DNA of 64,000 bases, taken from the NCBI RefSeq assembly GCF_015477605.1, contig NZ_JADLQX010000002.1, positions 310,001 to 374,000 on the forward strand, read 5' to 3'. Position 1 is the first letter of the stretch, and the number at the start of each line of letters is the position of its first letter. Source of the stretch: Nocardia amamiensis. GTDB taxonomy: Bacteria; Actinomycetota; Actinomycetes; Mycobacteriales; Mycobacteriaceae. The notes under the pieces were generated by a model that did no database searches, was not told the DNA's origin, and saw nothing but the letters and a program-made list of their open reading frames with translations. This document shows positions 1 through 8,316 of this stretch, one piece after another. The position numbers and the translations under genes are program-made.

Positions 1-2
1 GC

Positions 3-236
3 CGCTACGCCAACGCGCTCGGTGCCGCCGAGCTCGCGCAGAACTCGGTGCAGGGCCGTATGCTCGAGGTACAGCAGGCCAGCATTCAGATGGCCGGGCA
101 CAGCAAGCTCGAACAGATTCGCGCGTCCATGCGCGGCGACCAGTTGCCCGCCGGTGGCGCCCAGACCGCCATCAATCCGGCGCAGCCCAATGCGGCGCAG
201 CCGCAGATGAACAAGGGGCAGGCCGCGCAGCAGTAG
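3..236 (+). CDS. pspA: PspA/IM30 family envelope-stress protein, C-terminal end (partial)
   Basis: The reading frame is open from the left edge and stops at 234-236. Only the last 77 residues are present. The first part ([18 protein letters not shown]..., then a helix with [21 protein letters not shown]) looks like the last helix of PspA, the membrane-associated coiled-coil protein that protects the cytoplasmic membrane under envelope stress. It is followed by a Gln/Ala/Pro-rich tail typical of the actinobacterial 35-kDa antigen version (Rv2744c). The next gene on the same strand is PspM, the same order as in mycobacteria. The gene start lies outside the window. The family call rests on a short segment plus gene order. 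Confidence 0.75.
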   Translation, partial: RYANALGAAELAQNSVQGRMLEVQQASIQMAGHSKLEQIRASMRGDQLPAGGAQTAINPAQPNAAQPQMNKGQAAQQ

Positions 237-375
237 CTCGCGGACGGTCATTCGGCGAGGATGTGTCGGTGGGGGCTGCTTCACTGAAGGACATGGCACG
301 GGTCCCTGACCGGCCGGCCGTCGGCCGGGTCGGCCCCGTGTCCGTCCGATGCGCGCGACCGGTGGGAGAGATGGC

Positions 376-1266
376 ATGAGCGGCAGTGGATTTCGCGAGC
401 GGCGGATCGAAACGCGGCGCCCGCGCGGATCCGCGCTGATCCGGGCGCAGGCCGCGCTCGCGCCGCAGCCGGGCAGCCTGCCGGACAGTATTCGCGAAGC
501 CGGCGAGAACGCACTGGTCGCGGTGCGGCGCTGGGCCGATCCACGGGAGCGGGAGTTGCGCCGCCGCCGCAGGGCCCGCCGCCGCAGTTTTCAGCTCGGC
601 ACCGTCTCCGGCCTCACCACGGCGGGAACGGTTGGGCTCGTGGTCCTTTCGGCGCCGGTCTGGGCCGTGGTCATGGTCGGCGGCGGTGCGGTCGCGCTGG
701 TGACCGGAGCGGCGCTGAGCACCCGCCGGTACCTGCGGCTGCGGGGCGCTCCGCTGCCGCAGGCGGCGTTCATCCCGCGGAAACAGCCGCCACTGTGGTC
801 GAACGCCCGTCCGCCGATCGCGCGATTGGTGCGGGCGGAGAAGGCATTGCACGGGCTCGGCACACAGATCGCCCGCTCGCGGCGACTGCCTCCAGAAGAA
901 TTGGCCGACATGCTGGAGACGGCCGCGTCGGGGGCTGCGGCGCTGCACGCGCTCGCCGCCGACATCGCGGCGATGGAGCAGGGGCTGGCCGCGATGGGGC
1001 GCGCGGATTCGTCCGCGGCCGTGGCGCTCACAGAGAACCTGCGACTCATCCTGGGCAGGCTCGATACCGGCGTGGCGGAGTACGAACAGGTCGTCGCCGC
1101 AGCGGGCCGGATTCTCGCGGTCCCGGACAATACTGTGGTGCGGCACAATTTCGACGCCATCGTCGCGGATCTCCGGCATGCCTCCGACCGGCTGGACGGA
1201 TGGGCTCAGGCCCTCACCGAGGTCGCCGACCGATCGGTGCCCGCGTCGCCGCGACCACCGACCTGA
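376..1266 (+). CDS. pspM: PspM-like integral membrane protein of the phage-shock system
   Basis: A 296-residue protein. The N-terminus is Arg-rich, followed by two closely spaced hydrophobic stretches (about residues 75-115, around VGLVVLSAPVWAVVMVGG) that form a likely hairpin in the membrane, then a long Ala-rich helical cytoplasmic part. It sits 139 bases behind pspA, as Rv2743c (PspM) does in M. tuberculosis, where PspM binds PspA at the membrane. I chose ATG 376 over ATG 349 because GGGAGAG lies 6 bases upstream of it. Family membership is inferred mostly from topology and position. It converges with the small gene at 1277-1477. Confidence 0.7.
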   Translation: MSGSGFRERRIETRRPRGSALIRAQAALAPQPGSLPDSIREAGENALVAVRRWADPRERELRRRRRARRRSFQLGTVSGLTTAGTVGLVVLSAPVWAVVMVGGGAVALVTGAALSTRRYLRLRGAPLPQAAFIPRKQPPLWSNARPPIARLVRAEKALHGLGTQIARSRRLPPEELADMLETAASGAAALHALAADIAAMEQGLAAMGRADSSAAVALTENLRLILGRLDTGVAEYEQVVAAAGRILAVPDNTVVRHNFDAIVADLRHASDRLDGWAQALTEVADRSVPASPRPPT

Positions 1267-1276
1267 TCGATGCGCC

Positions 1277-1477
1277 TCAGCGCGTCCGGTCCCGGCCGCG
1301 CAGCTCTTCGGCCCTGGCGCGGAGCGCCGCACCCACCAATTCGCGGCTCTCGGCCATGAGGTCGAGCACCTCCCAGGACGCTTTGCGCGCGGCGGAGCCG
1401 ACGATCCCCGCGATCGCCGAACCGTGCCGTCGTGCCGCTGCCGCGAGTTCTTGTGCCAGCTCGCTCGTTTGTTCCAT
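1277..1477 (-). CDS. small Ala-rich helical protein, unknown function
   Basis: A 66-residue frame on the minus strand, starting ATG at 1477 and convergent with pspM (11 bases between the stops). The sequence (MEQTSELAQELAAAARRHGS...) looks like one or two amphipathic helices with alternating Ala and charged residues and no membrane span. No convincing Shine-Dalgarno sequence precedes the start, so the call is tentative. Its composition is protein-like rather than the Arg/Pro-rich pattern of shadow frames, which is why it is listed. Function unknown. Confidence 0.4.
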   Translation of the reverse strand: MEQTSELAQELAAAARRHGSAIAGIVGSAARKASWEVLDLMAESRELVGAALRARAEELRGRDRTR

Positions 1478-1726
1478 CAGGTCCGGCCGCTACGTGAGGT
1501 TCAGTGCATGACTGTGTGCTGAGTGGGGTATCGGCATGGATGGGCCATCCCTTCTTCTTGTCGTTCAAGGTCATTGCGCTCGGAAGATCAGAGTACATCC
1601 GTGCACTGAATTGGGGTACCGTCCAGGTGGCGCGCGGGCGGCTCCCAGGCGGACGCAAACACGCTGGTCGGCAAGGGAATTGACCAGCTCAGACCCGCCG
1701 CCCGAGCAAATCGGTAGGCTTCGGCG
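1478..1726. other. intergenic region, no gene seen
   Basis: About 250 bases between the divergent small gene (minus) and the PAP2/diacylglycerol kinase gene (plus). It should hold both promoters, but I could not pick a convincing -35/-10 pair. Frames crossing it are Arg/Pro-rich shadows. Confidence 0.4.
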
Positions 1727-3253
1727 ATGCGGTTTCTTCCGACTCGCAGGCGCGACACGCGCGTCGCCGGAATGGCGCGCGGCGTGGATCGCTGGTTGGT
1801 CGATCGCAGCGCACGCGTCCGGCCGACGCGGGCGGATCGGGTGCTGAAAGGGTTGAGCACAGCGGCCGACAAGAACCGCCTGTGGATCGCGCTCGGCGCG
1901 GTTCTGTTCGCCGCCGGAGATCGCTCGGCGCGGCGCGGCGCGGTGCGGGGTCTACTCGCGCTGGGAGTCGCCAGCGGCGTGGCCAACGGGATCGCCAAGC
2001 CTCTTTTCCCGCGCCGCCGTCCGCCCGACGAGTCCGTTCCTTTCGTGCGCAGGTTGGTCGCGCCGCCGGTGTCGTCGTCGTTCCCGTCCGGGCACTCGGC
2101 CTCGGCCGCCGCGTTCGCCACGGGGCTGGCGCTGGAATCACCGGCGGCGGGCGCGATGGTGGCTCCGGTGGCCGCCGCGGTCGGTTACTCGCGGGTGCAC
2201 ATCGGCGTGCACTGGCCGTCCGACGTCGTCGCCGGTGCGCTGTTCGGGGCCGCGGTCGCGCTGGTCACCAGACGGTGGTGGGCGGTGCGCGAGGACGAAC
2301 CCGCCACACTCGGCCCGGTCGAACACATCGAGTCGCTGCCCGGCGGCGCCAGGCTCCTGCTGATCGGAAACCCACAGGCGGGAGGGGGCGACGACGTGCT
2401 CGCCGAGCTGCGCGAGCGGTTGCCCGCCGCCACGGTGCTGGAGATCGGCGGCGCGGAGGATGTCGAAACGCGGATCGAGGACATGGTGCGGCGCGAGGAC
2501 ATCGTCGCGCTCGGCGTGGTCGGCGGCGACGGAACGGTGTCCACCGTCGCGCAGTACGCGGTGCGGCACGGCTTGCCGCTCGCGGTTTTCGCGGGCGGCA
2601 CACTGAACCATTTCGCCAGGGACGCCGGGGTGGAGGATCCCGAGGTGACCTTCGCCGCGCTGGACGCGGGCGATGCGGTCCGCGTGGACGTGGCCGAGGT
2701 GCGTTTCGACGACGTCGGCGAACGAATCTTCGTCAACACCGCCAGCCTCGGTGGGTATCCCGATTTCGTCCGCATCCGGGAACACTGGGAGCGCCGTGTC
2801 GGAAAGTGGCCCGCCGCGGGAATCGCCATGGTGCGCGTGCTGTTCCGCGCGCAGCCACTGCGGGTCACCGTGGACGGTACCCGTACCGCGCTGTGGATGC
2901 TGTTCGTCGGAAACGGCAGCTACCAGCCGGCCGACCAGATCCCGATGTCGCGCCCGAGGGTGCACGGCGGCACTCTCGATGTCCGCTACCTCCGCGCGGA
3001 TGTCCCGCTCTCGCGGTTGCGCCTGATCTCGGCGGCGTTCACGGGCACGCTCGGATACTCCGCCACCTACGTGCACCGGCGGGTCGCTGGGCTCGACGTC
3101 CGGGTGGCCGAGGAACCGGTCTCGCTGGCGACCGACGGCGAAGTCGACCATCGGGGCAAGGTCTTCCGGTTCCGCAGCAGGCTCGCGGAGCTGGCCCTGA
3201 TCAAGAGCGGACACACTGCGAATGATGCGGCGCACCACGACCACGGTAGGTAG
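1727..3253 (+). CDS. bifunctional PAP2 phosphatase / diacylglycerol kinase-family protein
   Basis: 508 residues with two enzyme domains. Residues about 50-185 are a PAP2 lipid phosphatase with all three signature motifs: K91 followed by RRRP, PSGH at 120-123, and SR at 155-156 with H162 and D166. Residues about 205-495 are a diacylglycerol/sphingosine kinase catalytic domain, with the nucleotide-binding stretch GVVGGDGTVSTVAQYA. PAP2 enzymes remove phosphate from lipids at the membrane; DAGK enzymes add it, so the two activities could recycle one lipid pool. This fusion is known in actinobacteria; the substrate is not. The start is uncertain: ATG 1772 (MARGVDRW) also fits and neither has a strong ribosome-binding site. 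Confidence 0.85.
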   Translation: MRFLPTRRRDTRVAGMARGVDRWLVDRSARVRPTRADRVLKGLSTAADKNRLWIALGAVLFAAGDRSARRGAVRGLLALGVASGVANGIAKPLFPRRRPPDESVPFVRRLVAPPVSSSFPSGHSASAAAFATGLALESPAAGAMVAPVAAAVGYSRVHIGVHWPSDVVAGALFGAAVALVTRRWWAVREDEPATLGPVEHIESLPGGARLLLIGNPQAGGGDDVLAELRERLPAATVLEIGGAEDVETRIEDMVRREDIVALGVVGGDGTVSTVAQYAVRHGLPLAVFAGGTLNHFARDAGVEDPEVTFAALDAGDAVRVDVAEVRFDDVGERIFVNTASLGGYPDFVRIREHWERRVGKWPAAGIAMVRVLFRAQPLRVTVDGTRTALWMLFVGNGSYQPADQIPMSRPRVHGGTLDVRYLRADVPLSRLRLISAAFTGTLGYSATYVHRRVAGLDVRVAEEPVSLATDGEVDHRGKVFRFRSRLAELALIKSGHTANDAAHHDHGR

Positions 3254-3296
3254 CGCAGAAATTGCTGTCGAGCGAAGCGCCTGCGATGGATGCACT

Positions 3297-3313
3297 GAAT
3301 TCGTTGCGAATTC
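3297..3313. repeat. short perfect inverted repeat upstream of the small ORF
   Basis: GAATTCG-TTG-CGAATTC, a 7-base perfect inverted repeat with a 3-base loop. It lies 44 bases after the stop of the PAP2/kinase gene and about 100 bases before the 54-codon ORF. It could be a weak transcription stop or a protein-binding site; no T-run follows. Confidence 0.4.
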
Positions 3314-3413
3314 GGTTTGGTCGGCAGCAGGAGGGGTAGTTGCCACCCTGTAGCTGATCGACCCCCGACCTGGCTCAGGGCCGGGACCATGCACAACTGG
3401 GTAGGAGCACGTC

Positions 3414-3578
3414 ATGCTCGATGTTTCCCACCGGCAATCGCTGCTCGACGAGGATACCCAGCGGCTGGACATCAGCCGCTATCTGGCGTGTGAATCCGCC
3501 GACGACCCGGTGCGCAAGGCACGCAGGACACAGCGCGTCGACGCCGGACTCGGCGCCGATCGATCCACAAGCGACTGA
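3414..3578 (+). CDS. small hypothetical protein, 54 residues
   Basis: ATG at 3414 follows a good ribosome-binding site (GGAG at 3404-3407, 6 bases before the ATG). The frame reads MLDVSHRQSLLDEDTQRLDI... and ends with TGA at 3576-3578. It is charged and probably helical, with no membrane segment or signal peptide. It is followed after 79 bases by the PRC-barrel gene on the same strand, so the two may be co-transcribed. I recognise no family. The good Shine-Dalgarno spacing and the non-shadow composition are the only support. Confidence 0.5.
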   Translation: MLDVSHRQSLLDEDTQRLDISRYLACESADDPVRKARRTQRVDAGLGADRSTSD

Positions 3579-3657
3579 CCCCCTTTCTCGGTACGCGCGG
3601 TGTACGGCCGCGTTCTGTCGGGCTGCGCATCGCACCGAACGAACTGCGGAGGAACCC

Positions 3658-4296
3658 ATGACCGAAATGCTGGAAACGCTCATCGGCAGCTCTGTGTACG
3701 ACCCCGGCGGCGCCAAGATCGGCAAGGTCAAACGGGTCTACGTGGACAACAACTCCGGTTCGCCCACGTGGGTCGCGGTGTCCACCGGGCTGTTCAGCCC
3801 CGACGCCCTGGTCCCGCTGGCCGGAGCCGAGCATCGCGCCGACTCGGCCGTCTTGCAGGTGCAGGTCGAGAAGGAGGCGGTGAAGACCGCGCCCCAGCTG
3901 GACCATGACGGGCAGATCAGTCCGCAGGCGGAGCAGGAACTGTTCGACCACTACCAGATCGACCCGGACTGCGCCGCGTGGGACGTCTACGGCAGGCAGC
4001 CGCTTGCGGACCAGCCGCCGCGTGCCGAGACCGGGATGCCGCGCTTGGACGAACGCTGCGATCTCGGCGCCGATCAGCAGGATGCCGGCATGGCGCGGAT
4101 GCGCACGTACCTGGAGAGCGAAGAGGAGACGCTGCGCATGCCCGCTACCGGCGACCCGATGCGGATCGAGCCCGAACCGATCGCCGACGCGTACGCTGTC
4201 GACTCGGCCGATCTCGGTATGCATGAGCCGGAGGTCGATCCGTACGAAGACCGCCGCACCGACGGCATGGAGGACCCCGAGCGCCCCAGGCGCTGA
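3658..4296 (+). CDS. PRC-barrel domain protein
   Basis: 212 residues from ATG 3658, preceded by GGAGG with good spacing. Residues about 1-75 are a PRC-barrel: METLIGSSVYDPGGAKIGKVKRVYVDNNSG, then PTWVAVSTGLF and a VPL motif. PRC-barrels occur in photosynthetic reaction-centre H subunits and in RimM, and stand-alone actinobacterial versions appear in stress-related operons. The rest is acidic with many Asp/Glu/Pro/Met, probably flexible, and holds a DUF2382-like-length tail that lacks recognisable repeats. Start 3421 would add an Arg/Cys-rich unlikely leader. The role is unknown; general stress response is only a guess from family context. Confidence 0.8.
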   Translation: MTEMLETLIGSSVYDPGGAKIGKVKRVYVDNNSGSPTWVAVSTGLFSPDALVPLAGAEHRADSAVLQVQVEKEAVKTAPQLDHDGQISPQAEQELFDHYQIDPDCAAWDVYGRQPLADQPPRAETGMPRLDERCDLGADQQDAGMARMRTYLESEEETLRMPATGDPMRIEPEPIADAYAVDSADLGMHEPEVDPYEDRRTDGMEDPERPRR

Positions 4297-4555
4297 CCGG
4301 GGGGCCGGACCGGCCGCGCCAGGGTGTCCACCCCGGCGCGACCGAGCCGGTCGACGCTGCTGGATCCCGCCATGTCGAACCGGAGTCCATTCGCCCTGCG
4401 AGCACGAGATCCGCACCCGTGGTGAAGCCCCGACCGAAGACGGTCCGCTGTGGGGGTGAACCCTGATTTACACCCGGATATCCCGTCTCACCTGGTGATT
4501 CCCGAACAGGCAGGTGTCATGCTCGAAGCGGAAACGGACTGCTGGGAGGCATGAC
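4297..4555. other. intergenic region, no gene seen
   Basis: About 260 bases between the PRC-barrel gene and the small membrane protein. It has no credible open frame. It probably contains the promoter of the small gene, but no motif stands out. Confidence 0.4.
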
Positions 4556-4729
4556 ATGTTGTGGAAGATCATCGGCGTTGTCGCGGTCGTCTGGATCGCG
4601 CTGGCCGTCATCGGGGCGCTGATCAAGGGGCTGTTCCCGATCCTCGTGATCAGCGCCATCGTGTTCGGGCTGTACCTGCTGTACAAGGCGGTGTCGGGCA
4701 CGGACAAATCGACGGTGAGCAAGCTGTAG
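4556..4729 (+). CDS. small two-span membrane protein
   Basis: 57 residues from ATG 4556, preceded by GGGAGG about 7 bases upstream. Two hydrophobic segments, about residues 3-22 and 25-45 (around VVAVVWIALAVIGALI and FPILVISAIVFGLYLLY), are separated by a Lys-Gly turn and followed by a short polar tail. This is a very small integral membrane protein of a type common and uncharacterised in actinobacteria. Frame start 4514 would add a polar leader that overlaps the ribosome-binding site, so it was rejected. Confidence 0.7.
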   Translation: MLWKIIGVVAVVWIALAVIGALIKGLFPILVISAIVFGLYLLYKAVSGTDKSTVSKL

Positions 4730-4807
4730 CGACAGCTGGGCCCGGGTGGCGTCGGTCGGGGCGTCGCCCGGGCGGTCACCGGCACGGCAATGCTTGAATG
4801 ATCTCTC

Positions 4808-5518
4808 GTGGATCAAGTTCCGGAAGACTGGCAGCGCGGCTTGGTTATCGTCGCGCATCCTGACGATATCGAGTACGGCGCCGCCGCCGCGGTCGCACGG
4901 TGGACCCGGCAGGGCAAGGACGTTCGCTACGTGCTGGTGACCAGCGGAGAGGCCGGTATCGCCGGTGTGCGGCCCGCCATCGCCGGACCCCTCCGCGAGG
5001 CCGAGGAGATCGCGGCGGCCGAGGTGGTGGGCGTGCGCGAGGTGGAGTTCCTCGGCTACCCGGACGGCCGGGTGCAGGAGAGCCTGGAACTGCGCCGCGA
5101 CTTGGCCGCCGCGATCCGCAGGCATCAGCCGGAAATGGTGGTGCTGTTCAACTTCGGCGACACCTGGGTGCCCGGCTACGCCAACAGCGCCGATCACCGC
5201 GCCGTCGGCCGCGCCGCCCTGGATGCCATCTCCGACGCGGGAAACGAGTGGATCTTCCCGGAGATCGCCGAGTGGAAACCGTGGTCGGCACGCTGGGCGG
5301 CGGTCGTCGGACCGGTCGCCACGCACGCCGTCGACGTCACGGAGACGCTCGACCAGGCGGTCGCCTCGCTCGCGGAACATCGCCGCTATCTCGAGGCGCT
5401 GAGCTCCGAGCCCCTCGCCGATCAGGTTCGCGCCGTCGTGGAGCGGGCGACCGGTCCCAAGGACGGATTCCCCGCCGCGCACGCGGTCGGTTTCGAGCTG
5501 TTCTACTTCGGCGGTTGA
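4808..5518 (+). CDS. PIG-L (LmbE-like) family zinc deacetylase
   Basis: 236 residues starting at GTG 4808. The family signature HPDD (residues 17-20, in VIVAHPDDIEYG) supplies zinc ligands and the general base, and NSADHRAVG near residue 130 supplies the second zinc-binding His. PIG-L enzymes remove acetyl groups from N-acetylglucosamine-like sugars; actinobacterial members include MshB and Mca of the mycothiol pathway. This protein is shorter than MshB/Mca (about 290-300 residues), so it is a separate paralogue with unknown substrate. It is a single-gene unit ahead of a glycosyltransferase, and the pair could act on a common glycoside. Confidence 0.85.
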   Translation: MDQVPEDWQRGLVIVAHPDDIEYGAAAAVARWTRQGKDVRYVLVTSGEAGIAGVRPAIAGPLREAEEIAAAEVVGVREVEFLGYPDGRVQESLELRRDLAAAIRRHQPEMVVLFNFGDTWVPGYANSADHRAVGRAALDAISDAGNEWIFPEIAEWKPWSARWAAVVGPVATHAVDVTETLDQAVASLAEHRRYLEALSSEPLADQVRAVVERATGPKDGFPAAHAVGFELFYFGG

Positions 5519-5644
5519 CCCCGTTTCGCCAGCCGGACGCACGGCGTGGACGATGGCGCCACGGTGGCAGGAGGTCACCGAGGCATCGGACGCGCCACGA
5601 CCGGGTGCCATCCGGCCCGGGTGGCCGTGTGGCAGGCTAGGCGA

Positions 5645-6802
5645 ATGCGAGTAGCCGTTGTCGCAGGCCCCGATCCCGGGCACGCGTTTCCCGCTATCGC
5701 GTTGTGCTTGCGGTTTCTGGACGCCGGTGACGAGCCGGTGCTGTTCACCGGTCCGCGCTGGTTCGAGGCCGCGCTGGCGGCCGGGATCGGCGTGCGTCGG
5801 CTCAAGGGTCTGGCGCCGCGGCCGGTGGACGACGACACCGACGCGGGACAGCGTATCCACGAGCGGGCCGCGCATGTCTCTACCGAGATCCTGCCGGAAT
5901 TGAGCGCCATGCTGCCCGAGTTGGTCGTCTCGGACGTGCTGACCGCGGGCGGCGGGATGGCCGCGGAACGACTCGGCGTGCCGTGGGTGGAACTGTCCCC
6001 GCATCCGCTGTATCTGCCGTCGAAGGCGTTGCCGCCCATCGGAAGTGGCCTTGCGCCCGGCGCGGGCCTGTGCGGGCGGATGCGCGACGGTCTGTTGCGC
6101 GGCATGACCGCCCGCGCTCTTCGCCACGGCCGCCGTCAGCGGGAGCGTGCACGCGAGAGCGTCGGGTTATCGGCCGCCGATCCAGGTCCCGCCGCCCGTC
6201 TGATCGCCACTTTGCCCGCGCTCGAGGTGCCGCGCCCCGACTGGCCGGACGCGGCTCACGTCATCGGTCCGCTGCTGTGGGAGCCGACCGAGGTGACCCT
6301 CGATCTTCCGCCTGGGGACGGGCCGCTCGTCATGGTCGCTCCGTCCACCGCGCACACCGGCGTCGCGGGGATGGTCGAGACCGCCCTGGAGGCGCTGGAC
6401 GGCGCCGGTGTCCGCGTGGCGATCTCGATGCTGGACACGCCACCGGCCGATCTCCCTTCGTGGGCGACAGCCGGGCTGGGACGCCAAGACGAACTCCTGA
6501 GCCACGCCTCCGTCGTGGTGGGCGGCGGTGGTCACGGCCTGCTCGCCAAGTCGCTGTCCGCCGGCGTCCCGATCGTCACCGTTCCCGGCGGCGGCGACCA
6601 GTGGGAGCTGGCCAATCGCGCCGCGCGCCAAGGCAGTTCGATCGTCGTCCGCCCGTTGTCGCCCGGCGCTCTGCGTGCCGCGGTCGAAGAGATCCTCGCC
6701 GTCCCCGGCTACACCAAGGCCGCCGAAGCGGCCGCCGCGCACACCGAACTCCCGGACCCGGTCGCCCTCTGCCACCGGATACTCCAGCCCGTCCATCCCT
6801 GA
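5645..6802 (+). CDS. glycosyltransferase of the UGT/MGT (GT1, GT-B fold) type
   Basis: 385 residues from ATG 5645 (MRVAVVAGPDPGHAFPAIAL). The N-terminal half has the GPGH-type entry of GT-B glycosyltransferases. The C-terminal half carries the nucleotide-sugar-binding part, with GGGGHGLLAKSLSAGVPIVTVPGGGDQWELANR at about 295-330, where Gly-His and the D-Q pair contact the sugar nucleotide. Such enzymes glycosylate small molecules such as macrolides, sterols or lipids. No biosynthetic cluster surrounds it, so the acceptor cannot be predicted. Confidence 0.85.
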   Translation: MRVAVVAGPDPGHAFPAIALCLRFLDAGDEPVLFTGPRWFEAALAAGIGVRRLKGLAPRPVDDDTDAGQRIHERAAHVSTEILPELSAMLPELVVSDVLTAGGGMAAERLGVPWVELSPHPLYLPSKALPPIGSGLAPGAGLCGRMRDGLLRGMTARALRHGRRQRERARESVGLSAADPGPAARLIATLPALEVPRPDWPDAAHVIGPLLWEPTEVTLDLPPGDGPLVMVAPSTAHTGVAGMVETALEALDGAGVRVAISMLDTPPADLPSWATAGLGRQDELLSHASVVVGGGGHGLLAKSLSAGVPIVTVPGGGDQWELANRAARQGSSIVVRPLSPGALRAAVEEILAVPGYTKAAEAAAAHTELPDPVALCHRILQPVHP

Positions 6803-6860
6803 CCGGCACCGGGGCGTGCCACGACCTGGGCGCGCGTGGGAGGCGAGTAAGTTCGGTACG

Positions 6861-7055
6861 GTGCGGTTGACCGAGTTCCAAGAACTGTTGCACACCGAGT
6901 TCGGTGTCGCCCGGGGCGACGCCCTGCTGGCCGACCATGTGATTCCCGCCTTGGGCGGGCGCACCGGAGCCGACGCCATCGAGGCCGGCGTCGATCCCCG
7001 CGATGTGTGGCGCGCGTTGTGCGCGGAGTTCGACGTACCCAAGGCGCGCTGGTGA
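6861..7055 (+). CDS. DUF3046 family protein
   Basis: 64 residues from GTG 6861: MRLTEFQELLHTEFGVARG..., ending DVWRALCAEFDVPKARW. It matches the small conserved DUF3046 family (Rv2738c in M. tuberculosis), which lies next to recA in mycobacteria. Here it is separated from recA by about 6.6 kb. Its stop overlaps the GTG of the next gene (GTGA at 7052-7055), so the two are probably translationally coupled. The function is unknown. Confidence 0.85.
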   Translation: MRLTEFQELLHTEFGVARGDALLADHVIPALGGRTGADAIEAGVDPRDVWRALCAEFDVPKARW

Positions 7056-8299
7056 ACGCGCCCGGCGGGGTGGAGCAGGACGACGGGCCGCTCTACCGGT
7101 TCGACGAGCGGCAGCGGATGATTCCGCACGACCCGGAGCGCCTCGCGGCGAGGGTGGCGCAGGCTCACCCCGTCGGTTTCGCGGATTTCCGGCAGACCGG
7201 TATCGAACTGATGCTGCTCGGTCGCTATGACGAGGCGCTGGATCACCTCGATCGCGCGCTGGAATTGGTGGACACCGAGCGTCGCAGGATCACCGTGTGG
7301 ATCAACCTCGGCGACGTCTACCGCTACCGCGGCGACGCGGGCACGGCCGAGACGCTCTACCGCCGCGCCGTGGAGCACGCGCGGGCGGCCGCGCCGGACG
7401 TGCTCTCGTTCGCGTTGCAGCATTTGGGCAAGGCGCTCGCCGAGCGGAATCAGCTCTCGGAGGCGCAAACGCTGCTGACGGAGGCGATGCGGCTGCGCCT
7501 TGCCGAAGGCGAACCCGAGGAGATCGAATCCACCCGCGACGCCCTGGACACCCTGGCCGACCTGCCGATTCCATTGCCGCCCATGGTCGCCGCGCTGCTC
7601 GGCGAGTCGCCGACGTGGTCGGACGAGCACGAAGGCATGAGCGGCGACGTCGTGTTGGTGAACGGCGCCTATTGGCTCAAACGCGGACCGAAGGCGGTCG
7701 CGGAATACGAACGCCTGCATTGGTTGCGCGACCGCGGGATTCGCTTGCCGGAGGTGGCGGGGTTCGAGGACGACGTGTTGCTGCTGGCCGACGCGAGCGC
7801 GCCGAGCCTGGCCGCTCGAGCAGGCTGCGACGCCGAGTATCCGACCTCGATCGGCACGGTGCTCGGCACGGTGTTGCGGCGGTTGCACCGCATTCCGGTC
7901 GACGAGTGCCCGTTCGACGGACGGCTCGACGTGGTCTTGGCGCAGGCGCGCCGCCACGTGATCGAAGACCTCGTGGATCCGGACGACTTCGACGACGACA
8001 ACCGCGGCTCGACTCCGGCGCAAATCCTCGCGCGACTGCTGGCGCAGCGCCCGGCACAGGAGGATCTGGTGGTCGCGCACGGTGATTTCACTCCCTCGAA
8101 CGTGCTGGAGAACGAAATCCTGCTCGATCTCGGCGCGCTCGGCGTCGCCGACCGCTACCGCGATCTGGCGCCGGCCGTGCGCGATCTGCGCGAGGACTTC
8201 GGCGACGCCGAGGTGACCGCCTTCTTCGCGGCTTACGGCCTGGCCGAGCCGGACGAGAGCCGACTGGAGTACTACCGGCTCCTCGACGAATTGTTCTGA
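7052..8299 (+). CDS. TPR-repeat / APH(3')-like kinase fusion
   Basis: 415 residues from GTG 7052, overlapping the DUF3046 stop by four bases. Residues about 40-165 are tetratricopeptide-like helices (LLGRYDEALDHLDRALELVD, then NLGDVYRYRGDAGTAETLYRRA). Residues about 195-415 are an aminoglycoside-phosphotransferase fold: an ATP-binding Lys in YWLKRGPKA, the catalytic loop HGDFTPSN, and LLDLGALGVADRYRDLA with the metal-binding Asp. The last segment closely resembles APH(3') enzymes. APH enzymes phosphorylate drug hydroxyls, but many relatives act on other metabolites. The fused TPR half suggests binding to a protein partner. Aminoglycoside resistance is not shown. An upstream start at 7007 would overlap DUF3046 further. 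Confidence 0.8.
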   Translation: MNAPGGVEQDDGPLYRFDERQRMIPHDPERLAARVAQAHPVGFADFRQTGIELMLLGRYDEALDHLDRALELVDTERRRITVWINLGDVYRYRGDAGTAETLYRRAVEHARAAAPDVLSFALQHLGKALAERNQLSEAQTLLTEAMRLRLAEGEPEEIESTRDALDTLADLPIPLPPMVAALLGESPTWSDEHEGMSGDVVLVNGAYWLKRGPKAVAEYERLHWLRDRGIRLPEVAGFEDDVLLLADASAPSLAARAGCDAEYPTSIGTVLGTVLRRLHRIPVDECPFDGRLDVVLAQARRHVIEDLVDPDDFDDDNRGSTPAQILARLLAQRPAQEDLVVAHGDFTPSNVLENEILLDLGALGVADRYRDLAPAVRDLREDFGDAEVTAFFAAYGLAEPDESRLEYYRLLDELF

Positions 8300-8316
8300 G
8301 CCTCGGTGTTCGCGCC

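Noticed and set aside
172..1332. 386-residue minus-strand frame opposite pspM
   Set aside because: Arg/Pro/Ala-rich shadow composition, covers a real gene with good start and family match.
3297..3420. Riboswitch in front of the small ORF and PRC-barrel gene
   Set aside because: Several short complementary segments exist, but no known riboswitch consensus could be laid out.
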